DNA of 64,000 nt, taken from the NCBI GenBank assembly GCA_012839475.1, contig DUNG01000023.1, positions 248,001-312,000 on the forward strand. Direction: 5' to 3'. The notes under the pieces are model-generated. The model was given only the letters and a program-made list of their open reading frames with translations. It was not told where the DNA came from and ran no database searches. The first letter of the stretch is position 1, and each line of letters begins with the position of its first letter. This document shows, piece after piece, positions 9,996-17,985 of this stretch. This DNA is from Petrimonas sp. (GTDB lineage Bacteria; Bacteroidota; Bacteroidia; Bacteroidales; Dysgonomonadaceae). The translations under genes and the position numbers were made by a program.

Positions 9996-10003
9996 CAAAA
10001 GTA
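9996..10003 (-). promoter_or_regulatory. -7 element of the nusB operon
   Basis: The minus strand reads TACTTTTG, which fits TAnnTTTG. A start just downstream would place the whole 79-bp tandem repeat in a leader of about 250 bases before nusB. A matching -33 element is not evident. Confidence 0.45.
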
Positions 10004-10076
10004 GTTATTTTTTCGGTATTCTGGCTATAAAATCTTGAAAAATAGCCATTCCGTGGAAAAGAACCAGTCTCTACGG

Positions 10077-10107
10077 TTGCGTGGTAACGAGAAAATCATT
10101 AACTTTG
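10077..10107 (+). promoter_or_regulatory. Promoter of rplY
   Basis: TTG at 10077-10079 and TAACTTTG at 10100-10107 are separated by 20 bases, which is the ideal spacing of a Bacteroidetes housekeeping promoter. The leader before rplY would be about 75 bases. Confidence 0.7.
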
Positions 10108-10188
10108 CGCCGCTTTTTTTTAGGAGCTCCCGTGTGATGGGAAATAAAGAGATCACTTTATTTTGAGTAACACAAACAAATTTCAACA

Positions 10189-10785
10189 ATGAAGACATTT
10201 GAATTAAAAGGCGAGATCAGAGATGGTTTCGGGAAGAAAGCGGCTCGGGCTTACCGCCGCGAAGGGCTTGTGCCATGCGTGGTGTATGGTGGCCATGATG
10301 CAGAAAACGTGAACTTCGTGGTTAAGCAGGGCGACGTGCGTAACCTTATTTACACCCCAGAGGTCTATTTGGTAAACCTTGATTTGGGGAAGAAGAAGGT
10401 GATGTCGATGATGAAGGACGCGCAATTTCACCCTGTAACGGACGATGTACTGCATATCGATTTCTTATATGTTCATGAGGATAAGCCTACGGTGATTGAT
10501 GTTCCGGTTCAGCTGCAAGGCCTTGCTGCTGGTGTGAAATCGGGTGGTAAGCTTTCGCTCGATAAGCGGAAGCTGAAGGTGAAGGCACTACCGGCCGACT
10601 TACCTGAGAGGCTGGTGGTGGATGTAACCAAGCTGGAGCTTGGTAAATCTATTCAAGTGGGCGATTTGAGCTTCGAGGGGCTGGAACTGCTCGATGCCAA
10701 AAACGTGGTGGTATGCCGTGTGCAACTTACGCGTGCCGCTCGTGGTGCTGCAGCGAAAGCTGAAGGAACCGAAGAAGAGGAATAG
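10189..10785 (+). CDS. rplY: 50S ribosomal protein L25/general stress protein Ctc
   Basis: This protein binds 5S rRNA in the large ribosomal subunit. The N-terminal L25 domain (LKGEIRDGFGKKAARAYRREG, slightly shortened here in sense) is followed by a TL5/CTC C-terminal beta domain with FLYVHEDKPTVIDVPVQLQG. The 198-residue length is normal for the Ctc form. The last residues are a charged tail, AAAKAEGTEEEE. It is followed after 14 bases by pth, the usual gene order in many bacteria. Confidence 0.95.
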   Translation: MKTFELKGEIRDGFGKKAARAYRREGLVPCVVYGGHDAENVNFVVKQGDVRNLIYTPEVYLVNLDLGKKKVMSMMKDAQFHPVTDDVLHIDFLYVHEDKPTVIDVPVQLQGLAAGVKSGGKLSLDKRKLKVKALPADLPERLVVDVTKLELGKSIQVGDLSFEGLELLDAKNVVVCRVQLTRAARGAAAKAEGTEEEE

Positions 10786-10799
10786 TAAACGGATAACGG

Positions 10800-11438
10800 A
10801 TGAAATACCTGATCGCGGGACTGGGCAACATCGGGCCCGATTACGACCAAACCCGCCACAATATCGGTTTTATGGTGTTGGACGCTTTCGCGAAGGCGTC
10901 CAATGCTGTTTTTGAGGACAGGAGGTATGGCTTCGTGGCGACTACCCGTCTCAAGAACAGGTCACTTGTCTTGCTCAAGCCTTCCACCTTTATGAACCTG
11001 AGTGGCAACGCCATCCGTTACTGGTTGCAGAAAGAGAAGATAGAGACGCGGAACCTACTGGTGGTGGTGGACGATTTGGCGTTACCCTTTGGGACATTGC
11101 GCATGAAAGCGAAGGGGAGCGATGCCGGCCACAACGGGCTGAAGCATATACAGGACCTGATTGGCACGAATTACCCCCGCTTGCGGTTTGGTATAGGGAG
11201 TGACTTCCCAAGGGGGGCACAGGTAGATTACGTGCTGGACGAGTTCTCGGACGAGGAGAAAGCGGCGCTCCCGGAGCGGATTGACATCGCGGGGGAGATG
11301 ATTCGCAGCTTTTGTCTCGCGGGCATCGATGAGACGATGAACCTATATAACAAGCGTGCGAATCGGAAAGAACAAGCGGCACCCAAGGAGGGGAGTGATT
11401 CTTTGCCCGTGGTGGACCCATGCGACAACAACAAGTAG
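10800..11438 (+). CDS. pth: Peptidyl-tRNA hydrolase
   Basis: This enzyme releases peptides from prematurely dropped peptidyl-tRNA. The N-terminal [20 protein letters not shown] contains the catalytic histidine and the conserved asparagine. The [13 protein letters not shown] and [29 protein letters not shown] motifs are in the normal places, the second written here only in part. The 212 residues are slightly longer than usual because of a hydrophilic tail ending in DPCDNNK. It sits between rplY and an S4 protein, with its stop next to the start of the latter. Confidence 0.95.
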   Translation: MKYLIAGLGNIGPDYDQTRHNIGFMVLDAFAKASNAVFEDRRYGFVATTRLKNRSLVLLKPSTFMNLSGNAIRYWLQKEKIETRNLLVVVDDLALPFGTLRMKAKGSDAGHNGLKHIQDLIGTNYPRLRFGIGSDFPRGAQVDYVLDEFSDEEKAALPERIDIAGEMIRSFCLAGIDETMNLYNKRANRKEQAAPKEGSDSLPVVDPCDNNK

Positions 11439-11843
11439 ATGGAGGAGGTACGGGTAGATAAATGGTTGTGGGCGGTGCGTATCTTTAAGACGCGTACCAT
11501 TGCTGCCGATGCCTGTAAGAAAGGGAGGGTGATGATCGACCAGGTGGCCGTGAAGCCTTCACGGAATATAAGGGTGGGCGATGTGATTGAGGTGCGTAAG
11601 GCACCCATTACCTTCTCGTTCAAAGTGCTGGCTTTAGCCGATAAGCGGATGGGGGCCAAGCTTGTTTCCCAGTTCATGGAAAATATAACTCCCCCCGAAC
11701 AGTATGAGATACTGGAGCTAAACAAGATCAGCGGGTTTGTCGATCGGCAACGGGGAACGGGACGGCCCACCAAGAAGGAGCGCCGCGATTTGGAGCAGTT
11801 CACACGATCGTTTGATGTTGATGATTTTGATTGGAGTGAATAA
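11439..11843 (+). CDS. S4-domain RNA-binding protein (Hsp15-like)
   Basis: This 134-residue protein begins with the S4 fold: VRVDKWLWAVRIFKTRTIA-type start (MEEVRVDKWLWAVRIFKTR), then DACKKGRVMIDQVAVKPS and VGDVIEVRK. Hsp15 (HslR) binds 50S subunits carrying stalled nascent chains. The tail GRPTKKERRDLEQF is also typical of this family. It follows pth directly, so the two are almost certainly co-transcribed. Confidence 0.88.
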   Translation: MEEVRVDKWLWAVRIFKTRTIAADACKKGRVMIDQVAVKPSRNIRVGDVIEVRKAPITFSFKVLALADKRMGAKLVSQFMENITPPEQYEILELNKISGFVDRQRGTGRPTKKERRDLEQFTRSFDVDDFDWSE

Positions 11844-11852
11844 CAGGGCGGC

Positions 11853-12569
11853 TTAGCGCGACACGATTATTTTTTTCGTTTTTTTATCGTACACGGGAAC
11901 CACGGAGGCGCTGTTCTCTTTCAAACAATACTCGGCATCGCTTTTCACCCCGTTCGCGATTAATCGGTAGTAATGTTCTGTGCTTTTCAAGTACTCCAAC
12001 GGGTTCTCTTTAGCCGATTGCCATAGCTCCAACGCCATTTTAACCGCGTCTGATTTTAGAGTCACCGTGGTTTTTTCTGACAACTTTTCAGCGAAACGCC
12101 CTCCAAACAGGGTGTCTTCCACGTTTGCCCGGTTGTTCCATCCCGCGCAAAGAATAACCACTCTTTCGCCTACTTCCACAGACTTTTGTATTAAAGCTTC
12201 GAGGTTTGAAAATGTTCCCACGAACAGCTGCTTCGCGCTTTTCGCGGCATCAATAGCCTGGGTACCGTTGGTCGTGGTAAACACCACTTCTTTACCCGCC
12301 ACCTTTTCTCGCGTGTAATCGAAAGGTGAGTTCCCGAAATCGGCAAAGTCGCATTGCCGGGCGTTTCGTTCCGCGCCAACCAAAAAACCGCGCGATTTAT
12401 ATCGCTTGGCCTCTTCAATGTCCGCCACGGAGATAACCGCTGTCGCTCCATTTGCCAGCATGGTGCACATGGTTGCCGACGCGCGAAATACATCCACGAC
12501 GATGACCGTGTCGTTCTCTTTCCGATAAAAAGGGTAGAGCACGGGAGAAAAACAGATATCAATTTCCAT
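11853..12569 (-). CDS. comB: 2-phosphosulfolactate phosphatase family protein (ComB)
   Basis: ComB hydrolyses 2-phosphosulfolactate to sulfolactate, which in archaea is a step of coenzyme M synthesis. The 238-residue protein has the family motifs: VIVVDVFRASATMCTMLANG near the N-terminus, a GAERNARQCDFADFGNSPF segment, and VFTTTNGTQAID. Many non-methanogenic bacteria carry the family and its role there is unclear. I chose the ATG at 12567-12569 (MEIDICFSPV), which matches the family start. It is divergent from maf with 81 bases between, and no other coenzyme M genes are nearby. Confidence 0.88.
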   Translation of the reverse strand: MEIDICFSPVLYPFYRKENDTVIVVDVFRASATMCTMLANGATAVISVADIEEAKRYKSRGFLVGAERNARQCDFADFGNSPFDYTREKVAGKEVVFTTTNGTQAIDAAKSAKQLFVGTFSNLEALIQKSVEVGERVVILCAGWNNRANVEDTLFGGRFAEKLSEKTTVTLKSDAVKMALELWQSAKENPLEYLKSTEHYYRLIANGVKSDAEYCLKENSASVVPVYDKKTKKIIVSR

Positions 12570-12586
12570 ACTTTTTACTTTGGTGG

Positions 12587-12594
12587 CAAATCTA
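12587..12594 (-). promoter_or_regulatory. -7 element of comB
   Basis: The minus strand reads TAGATTTG, a match to TAnnTTTG, 17 bases before the comB ATG. No clear -33 element accompanies it. Confidence 0.45.
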
Positions 12595-12650
12595 ACAAAA
12601 TATGCGCTTTTTTCCGTATCTTTCGCCGAAATATAAAGATAAACAGTCGT

Positions 12651-13247
12651 ATGAAACTGACCGACTACCATATAATCCTTGCCTCTAATTCGCCTCGCAG
12701 GAAAGAGTTGCTTTCGGGAATTGATGTCGATTACACGATAAAAACACTTCGCGGTGTGGATGAGTCTTATCCCGATTCTATTCCAAACGAAGAGATAGCC
12801 GAATTTATCTCACAACGAAAAGCATCGGCTTACCTACCGGAGTTGAAAGAAAATGAGTTGCTTATTACTGCCGACACCGTGGTGCTTTTGAATAACACGA
12901 TTTTAGGGAAACCTGTCAATAAAGCCGATGCTAAGCGGATGTTACAAATGCTTTCGGGAAAAACGCACCGGGTTATTACCGGGGTGTGCATGGCAACACG
13001 AAAAAAAGAGGTGAGTTTTTCCGACACCACTTTTGTCACCTTCGCAAAATTAACTGATGCAGAGATGGACTATTACGTGGAAAAATACCTCCCGCTGGAT
13101 AAAGCCGGCGCGTACGGTATCCAAGAATGGATTGGATACGCGGCGGTGGAGCGCATCGAGGGCTCCTATTTTAACGTGATGGGGTTGCCTATTTATAAGG
13201 TGTATTGCGCATTGCTCGAGCATTTCGGGATGCCGATCACGGGTTAA
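12651..13247 (+). CDS. maf: Maf family nucleotide pyrophosphatase
   Basis: Maf proteins hydrolyse non-canonical or methylated nucleoside triphosphates such as dTTP and UTP. The signature ILASNSPRRKELL is at about residues 8-20. The catalytic D in LITADTVV and the KAGAYGIQEW motif are present. The 198-residue length is normal. I chose ATG 12651 (MKLTDYHIILASNS) because the upstream extension would overlap comB on the other strand. The function is inferred from the family. Confidence 0.93.
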   Translation: MKLTDYHIILASNSPRRKELLSGIDVDYTIKTLRGVDESYPDSIPNEEIAEFISQRKASAYLPELKENELLITADTVVLLNNTILGKPVNKADAKRMLQMLSGKTHRVITGVCMATRKKEVSFSDTTFVTFAKLTDAEMDYYVEKYLPLDKAGAYGIQEWIGYAAVERIEGSYFNVMGLPIYKVYCALLEHFGMPITG

Positions 13248-13291
13248 AGGGGAATGTTTTTTATTCGTACTTGAATCTAAGGCTTTGTCGA

Positions 13292-13575
13292 TTAATCTAC
13301 TTTTTGGGGGCGGCACATGATTTCAAAACATCCGTAATTTTCATCGTTCACGAAAACTTCAATATCTTCTCGATAATTGTTCAAAACAGCAGCAATTTCC
13401 GGAATTTTAAGATTTCCCGTACGAATCCAAATTATTTTTCGGGGAAAGCCGTAAAGAGAATTTAAGTCGTTAAAATCAGAGTCTTGAGTTACAATTATAA
13501 AATCATTCTTTTTAGCGAAATTCCAAATCTCCAAGTCGGTAACATTCATTAGTTTCTCTTGCTTAACAGCTTCAT
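13292..13575 (-). pseudogene. DUF5615 (PIN-like) toxin with internal deletion and frameshift
   Basis: The 85 codons from 13549 encode the C-terminal part of a DUF5615 toxin, a PIN-like putative nuclease: VTDLEIWNFAKKNDF, IIVTQDSDFNDL and PRKIIWIRTGN. Family members are about 110 residues and start with MKxLxDxxL followed by some 30 residues before TDLEIW. Here an ATG at 13573-13575 overlaps the antitoxin stop as ATGA, exactly where the toxin should start, but it reads MKLLSKRN and then stops. The start and the conserved part are 26 bases apart and out of frame. I infer that about 80-100 bases were lost. The remaining open frame could still be translated from 13549, but it would lack the first acidic residue of the PIN-like site. 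Confidence 0.62.
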
Positions 13576-13799
13576 ACTGCTATTTGGCAAGTTTTGTTTT
13601 CCTTGTTCGCGGCATAGCTCAATGCTGCATAGATATCGGTTTCAGTTAATTCGTCAAAATCCGACAGGATCTCAGGAATGGTCATTCCTGATGCCAGCCA
13701 CATGAGAACATCACCTACGGTAATCCGCATGCCTCTTATCGTGGGTTTTCCCCCGCGTTTACCGGGTTCTATTGTTATTATTTCTTTGTAATCAACCAT
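13572..13799 (-). CDS. DUF433 family antitoxin
   Basis: This 75-residue protein matches DUF433, a small helix-turn-helix protein of the VapB-type antitoxins that pair with DUF5615. The motif GKPTIRGMRITVGDVLMWLA is at residues 17-36, and SDFDELTETDIYAALSYAA follows. It would bind the toxin and repress the operon. Its stop codon overlaps the original toxin start as ATGA, the normal arrangement of the pair. The antitoxin looks intact while the partner is damaged. Confidence 0.88.
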   Translation of the reverse strand: MVDYKEIITIEPGKRGGKPTIRGMRITVGDVLMWLASGMTIPEILSDFDELTETDIYAALSYAANKENKTCQIAV

Positions 13800-13859
13800 G
13801 TTATGGTATTGAATTTCTCGCGATTTACGTTATTTTCCCCATACTACAAAAAAAATCCC

Positions 13860-13867
13860 TACATTTG
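13860..13867 (+). promoter_or_regulatory. -7 element of the aspartokinase gene
   Basis: TACATTTG matches TAnnTTTG exactly and lies 53 bases before the ATG at 13921. A -33 TTG is not clear. The leader contains a stretch resembling the 79-bp repeat at 9819. Confidence 0.5.
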
Positions 13868-13920
13868 CAGTCACGATAATAAATATTTCGATAAACCAAA
13901 TGTACATCATATCCTAAGCT

Positions 13921-15300
13921 ATGCTGACAGTGGAGAAAATCGGGGGCACCTCGATGTCGCAGTTTCAAGACGTGCTGCAAAATATTATCATAGGGAACCG
14001 CTCGGGCGACGAGCTGTACAACCGTATCTTCGTGGTTTCCGCTTACAACAACGTTACCAACTGGTTGTTGGAACATAAGACTACCGGTGAGCCGGGCATC
14101 TACAACAAGTTCCTTAACGGTGAGGATTATAGCAGCGCACTCGACCTCTTTTGTCAGCGGTTGTTGTTGATCAATGACGGGTTTGCCGATTGGGGGCTGG
14201 ACCTGAAAGAGGCGCGTGACTTTATCCGCTTTCGGGTGGATCAGTCTAAAACGGTGCTTTACAGCCTGGGCAAGGTGCTGGCGTCGGGCTACGTTAACAG
14301 CACCGATATCCACCTGGCTGCCCGCGAGATCCTGGCCTCCATTGGCGAGGCTCATTCCGGCTGGAACTCGGTGAATATCCTCAATAATAATGGTATCAGT
14401 GCTCGTTTTATTGATCTTTGCGGCTATAACGACAACGAACCGCTTACTATCGATGAGCGGATCCATAAGGAGTTCAGCGGGATCGACTTTAGCAAGGTGC
14501 TCTGCGTGGCTACCGGATACACCAAAGGCACGGAGGGAATCATGAGGGCGTTCGACAGGGGTTACAGCGAGGTAACCTTCAGTAAGATCGCGGTGGAGGT
14601 GAAGGCCGACGAGGCGGTCATCCACAAGGAGTACCACCTTTCGAGCGCTGACCCCAAGATCGTGGGGGTGGAGAACAGTATCCCCGTGGGACACACTAAT
14701 TACATCATTGCCGATCAACTGGCCGATATCGGTATGGAGGCGATTCACCCCAAGGCGGCCAAGCCGCTGGAGTTGGCTGGCATCAATATCCGCATAAAAA
14801 ACACTTTCGAGCCCAACCACCCCGGCACGCTTATCTCACGTGATTATATCTCCCCTGAACCTAGGGTGGAGATCGTTTCTGGTTCTCGCAAGGTAATCGC
14901 TATCGAGGTACACGATCCCATGATGGTAGGTGAAGTGGGGTTTGATGGGCGTATCATGGCTTACTTTGTGAAGCATGGAGTGAGCTACATATTGAAATCC
15001 ACCAATGCCAACTCCATCACCATGGTTGTGTGGGATAACCCGAAAAGCTGGGCGCTGATTGACGTTCTTAAAGAGGTGTTTTACCAGGTGAACGCAAAGC
15101 CGATGGCCCTTGTCTGCGCGATGGGGAGTAATATCGCCATGCCCGGTTTCCTCTATCTGGCCACCAAGGCACTGTATGAGCATGGAATCAACGTGGAGAG
15201 CTTCGCGCAGTCCCTGATGCAGGTGAACATGCAGTTTGTTATCCAACGGGACCAGTACGAGGAGGCGGTGACCGCCTTAAACGCGGCGCTCTGCCATTGA
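13921..15300 (+). CDS. Aspartate kinase (monofunctional)
   Basis: Aspartokinase phosphorylates aspartate as the first step to lysine, threonine and methionine. The N-terminal KIGGTSM motif is at residues 6-12. The substrate and ATP segments VATGYTKGTEGIMRAF and MEAIHPKAAKPLELAGI are in place, and the C-terminal part (from about residue 310) contains two ACT-type repeats. The 459 residues resemble the Ask_Ect-like class of short monofunctional aspartokinases. No ectoine or lysine genes are adjacent, so the end product is not shown by the context. Confidence 0.9.
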   Translation: MLTVEKIGGTSMSQFQDVLQNIIIGNRSGDELYNRIFVVSAYNNVTNWLLEHKTTGEPGIYNKFLNGEDYSSALDLFCQRLLLINDGFADWGLDLKEARDFIRFRVDQSKTVLYSLGKVLASGYVNSTDIHLAAREILASIGEAHSGWNSVNILNNNGISARFIDLCGYNDNEPLTIDERIHKEFSGIDFSKVLCVATGYTKGTEGIMRAFDRGYSEVTFSKIAVEVKADEAVIHKEYHLSSADPKIVGVENSIPVGHTNYIIADQLADIGMEAIHPKAAKPLELAGINIRIKNTFEPNHPGTLISRDYISPEPRVEIVSGSRKVIAIEVHDPMMVGEVGFDGRIMAYFVKHGVSYILKSTNANSITMVVWDNPKSWALIDVLKEVFYQVNAKPMALVCAMGSNIAMPGFLYLATKALYEHGINVESFAQSLMQVNMQFVIQRDQYEEAVTALNAALCH

Positions 15301-15410
15301 ATTTCCTCTTTTTCGCCTTTACATCAACTCTACATGTTTCATGTGGAGAAGGAGCTTCTTGTTAATTAGCCTATACGTTAATTTTTTAGTCGCCTGATTT
15401 AGAGAGTGTA

Positions 15411-15444
15411 AAAAAACAGACAAGCTATACGGAATCGGCTTGTC
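15411..15444 (-). terminator. Orphan minus-strand terminator-like hairpin
   Basis: The minus strand reads GACAAGC, a 12-base loop, GCTTGTC and then TG and seven T. This is a good intrinsic terminator, but there is no minus-strand gene to its right to terminate. It sits in the 243-base gap before the phosphate cluster. A short RNA running antisense to the leader of the DUF47 gene would explain it; without the T run on the plus strand it is not a terminator for the aspartokinase. Confidence 0.45.
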
Positions 15445-15544
15445 CACGAATTCCCCAAAACTGTTATTTTACACGATGGGAGCGTCGTCTCGAAGAAAAT
15501 CTTTTGTAATATTGCAAAAAATGAATTTAACTATTTAATAAGAT

Positions 15545-16189
15545 ATGTTTTTTAGCCGTACTAAAAAATCGATCGAGCTCATTGACGCGTTTCTAAACTG
15601 CGTGGATCAGGGCTTGCTCCTCTTCAAGGAGGGGGTGAAAAACTACCTCTACAACAATATGGAGCACTTCAATAACGACATCGTGCAGTTGGCCAACACC
15701 GAGAGGGAGTCTGACAAGCTTCGCCGGGAGATAGAAACCACCCTCTACATGCAATCGTTGATGCCCCAAGTGCGGGGGGATGTCATGCAGCTGCTGGAGG
15801 AGATGGACAACTTGATTGACCAGGCGAAAAAGAACCTGTTTCAGTTCGAGGTGGAGACGCCTCACATCCCTGCCGAGTTGATCTCTGACTTCATCCGTCT
15901 TACCCAGACATCGGTTTCGGCCGCCGAATCCACCATCCCCGCCGCTAAGTCCTACTTCAACGAGCCGGTCAACGTGAGCGAGAAGATTCACCGGGTCTAC
16001 TTCTACGAGAAGGAGACCGATATGCTGGCTGATATCATTCGTCGAAAGATTTTCAAGGAGATTCCCGGTTTAAGGCTCAGCGAAAAATTTCACCTGAGGT
16101 ATTTCACGCTGCATATCGAGAATATCTCAGACACCGCGGAGAAGGTAGCCGACCTGCTCTCCATCATGGCCATCAAACGAATCGTGTAA
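15545..16189 (+). CDS. DUF47 family PhoU-like phosphate transport accessory protein
   Basis: This 214-residue all-helical protein belongs to the TIGR00153/DUF47 family of PhoU-like proteins, which accompany PiT transporters. It has the pattern of short helices with acidic metal-binding motifs, for example ANTERESDKLRREIETTLY and FYEKETDMLADIIRRKIF, seen twice as in PhoU repeats. It would regulate the transporter encoded 10 bases downstream. No membrane segment is present. Confidence 0.9.
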   Translation: MFFSRTKKSIELIDAFLNCVDQGLLLFKEGVKNYLYNNMEHFNNDIVQLANTERESDKLRREIETTLYMQSLMPQVRGDVMQLLEEMDNLIDQAKKNLFQFEVETPHIPAELISDFIRLTQTSVSAAESTIPAAKSYFNEPVNVSEKIHRVYFYEKETDMLADIIRRKIFKEIPGLRLSEKFHLRYFTLHIENISDTAEKVADLLSIMAIKRIV

Positions 16190-16199
16190 AAAGTTAGCT

Positions 16200-17957
16200 A
16201 TGTTCGGGTATCTGTTTCTGATAAGTGGGTTGTTCTTGGGGTGGTCGTTGGGTGCGAACGACGCCTCCAACATCTTTGGAACGGCCGTAGGTACCCGGAT
16301 GGTTAAGTTCAGAACGGCCGCTATTATCGCGAGTATATTCGTGATACTGGGGGCGGTTATTCAAGGGTCTGGCACCACTGAAACATTGTCGCGGCTTGGC
16401 TCCGTGGATGCCGTGGGTGGTGCCTTCACGGTGGCCCTGTGCGCGGGCATCATCGTTACCTTCATGACTAAGTACCGCCTACCGGTCTCCACTGGACAGG
16501 CTATCGTGGGAGCCATTATCGGGTGGTGTTTTTACACGGCGACCCCCGTTGATTATAGCGTGCTGGTGAAGATACTGGGCTCTTGGGTTTTTGGCCCTAT
16601 TCTGGGCATGCTGTTCGGTTATGTCTTGTATATCCTCTTGCGTAAGTACATCCGTTCATCACGCATCCATATGCTGAAGATGGAGTCGATTATCCGGACC
16701 TCGTTAATCGTGGTCGGTGCATTTGCCGCGTACAGTCTGGGGGCTAACAACATCGCGAACGTGATGGGGGTCTTCGTCAATTCGTTTAACGTTTCTTTTA
16801 CCATTGGTTCGTTATACATCTCTTCTACCCGACTGCTCTTCTTCATCGGCTCCCTGGCCATTGCCCTGGGGATTTGCACCTACAGTAAAAAGGTGATCGA
16901 TACCGTGGGTAATGGTGTGTTGGCCATGACCCCCGAGATGGCCATCGTGGTGGTCTTGGCCCAAGCGCTGGTGCTGTTTGTCTTCTCCTCTACCTCCCTC
17001 TCTAACGCCCTGATGAGCATCGGCTTGCCAGCTATCCCACTGGTTCCCGTCTCCAGTACGCAGGTGTTAATTGGTGCCATAATCGGGGTGGGTTTGGTCA
17101 AGGGGGTGCAGGAACTTAAGCTGAAGATGGTGGGTGGCATCATGCTTGGCTGGATAACTACCCCCGTGCTCTCTGGTCTTTTTACCTTTATCAGTCTCTT
17201 TTTTGTCGAGAGGGTTTTCGGCATGCAAGTATCCATGAGAGAGACAGCCCTGGAATCGCTAGGGCAAGCCGAATCTTCGTTCGCATCTGTCGAGTACCAC
17301 ATGCCAACGACCAACGTCAACACCTTTTTCTTGGTTGCGACCATCGTCTTGCTGATCGGGCTACTCCTTTACACCTTTTTTGCACGTAAGAAGGCGTTAG
17401 AGAAGGCGCGGGCGGAAGGGCACCGCGAAGCCAAGAAGAAGTTGTTTAGTGACTACCAGAACGCTTTGAAAGAGATAGAGGTGAACACGGTGCAGCTGGA
17501 GAATACCACCTTGGCTACCCGGTTGGAGGAGAGGAAGAACCAACTAGTGACCTACTCGCTCAGTATAGGGGAGCAGCGCAAGTACCTGGAGAGCATCTCG
17601 GAGTCGATTGAGCAGGCCATCAAGGCCCCTACCCTTCAAGAGAAGAACCGGGTACTTAAAAACCAATTGACGGAGATTAAACAGCGGATGAGTTTCAAGG
17701 GTGAGGTGGACGAAATCTATCGCCAAGCGGAACAGGTCTACATGGAGTTCGTTGAAAAACTCGATAAAACCTTCCCGAAACTGACAAGCCGGGAGAAGGA
17801 GATCTTGGTCTTGTTGCGAATTGGCTTATCGTCGAAAGAGATGGCCCCCCTGCTCAATATATCCACCAAGAGCGTTGAGATTGCCCGTTACAGGTTACGT
17901 GCCAAGTTGGGCGTATCCAAGGACGAGACCCTAACTGATTTTATTAAATCGATGTAA
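16200..17957 (+). CDS. PiT inorganic phosphate transporter fused to a LuxR-type DNA-binding domain
   Basis: Residues 1 to about 395 form a PiT-family phosphate permease with the paired signatures GANDASN (18-24) and GANNIANVMG (181-190), the PVSTGQ and PVSSTQ motifs, and roughly ten membrane segments ending in TIVLLIGLLLYTFF. Residues about 396-520 are charged, helical and probably coiled. Residues about 526-585 are a LuxR/GerE helix-turn-helix: LTSREKEILVLLRIGLSSKE, then LLNISTKSVEIARYRLRAKL. Ordinary PiT proteins lack such a domain. The linker and HTH resemble the C-terminal module of the TPR-HTH regulators found in Bacteroidetes. I infer a membrane-bound protein that both carries phosphate and contacts DNA. 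There is no frameshift or stop between the two parts. Confidence 0.88.
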   Translation: MFGYLFLISGLFLGWSLGANDASNIFGTAVGTRMVKFRTAAIIASIFVILGAVIQGSGTTETLSRLGSVDAVGGAFTVALCAGIIVTFMTKYRLPVSTGQAIVGAIIGWCFYTATPVDYSVLVKILGSWVFGPILGMLFGYVLYILLRKYIRSSRIHMLKMESIIRTSLIVVGAFAAYSLGANNIANVMGVFVNSFNVSFTIGSLYISSTRLLFFIGSLAIALGICTYSKKVIDTVGNGVLAMTPEMAIVVVLAQALVLFVFSSTSLSNALMSIGLPAIPLVPVSSTQVLIGAIIGVGLVKGVQELKLKMVGGIMLGWITTPVLSGLFTFISLFFVERVFGMQVSMRETALESLGQAESSFASVEYHMPTTNVNTFFLVATIVLLIGLLLYTFFARKKALEKARAEGHREAKKKLFSDYQNALKEIEVNTVQLENTTLATRLEERKNQLVTYSLSIGEQRKYLESISESIEQAIKAPTLQEKNRVLKNQLTEIKQRMSFKGEVDEIYRQAEQVYMEFVEKLDKTFPKLTSREKEILVLLRIGLSSKEMAPLLNISTKSVEIARYRLRAKLGVSKDETLTDFIKSM

Positions 17958-17985
17958 CATGTTTAATTTTTAAATAGTTGTACGA

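Larger units (their letters stand above)
9735..10188. other. Intergenic region between nusB and rplY
   Basis: This 454-base gap separates two divergent genes. It holds the tandem repeat at 9819-9988, a minus-strand -7 element for nusB at 9996-10003 and a plus-strand promoter for rplY at 10077-10107. I see no further gene in it. Confidence 0.8.

Noticed and set aside
12354-12650. N-terminal extension of Maf by 99 codons
   Set aside because: It overlaps comB on the opposite strand and shows no family similarity. The ATG at 12651 matches the conserved start.
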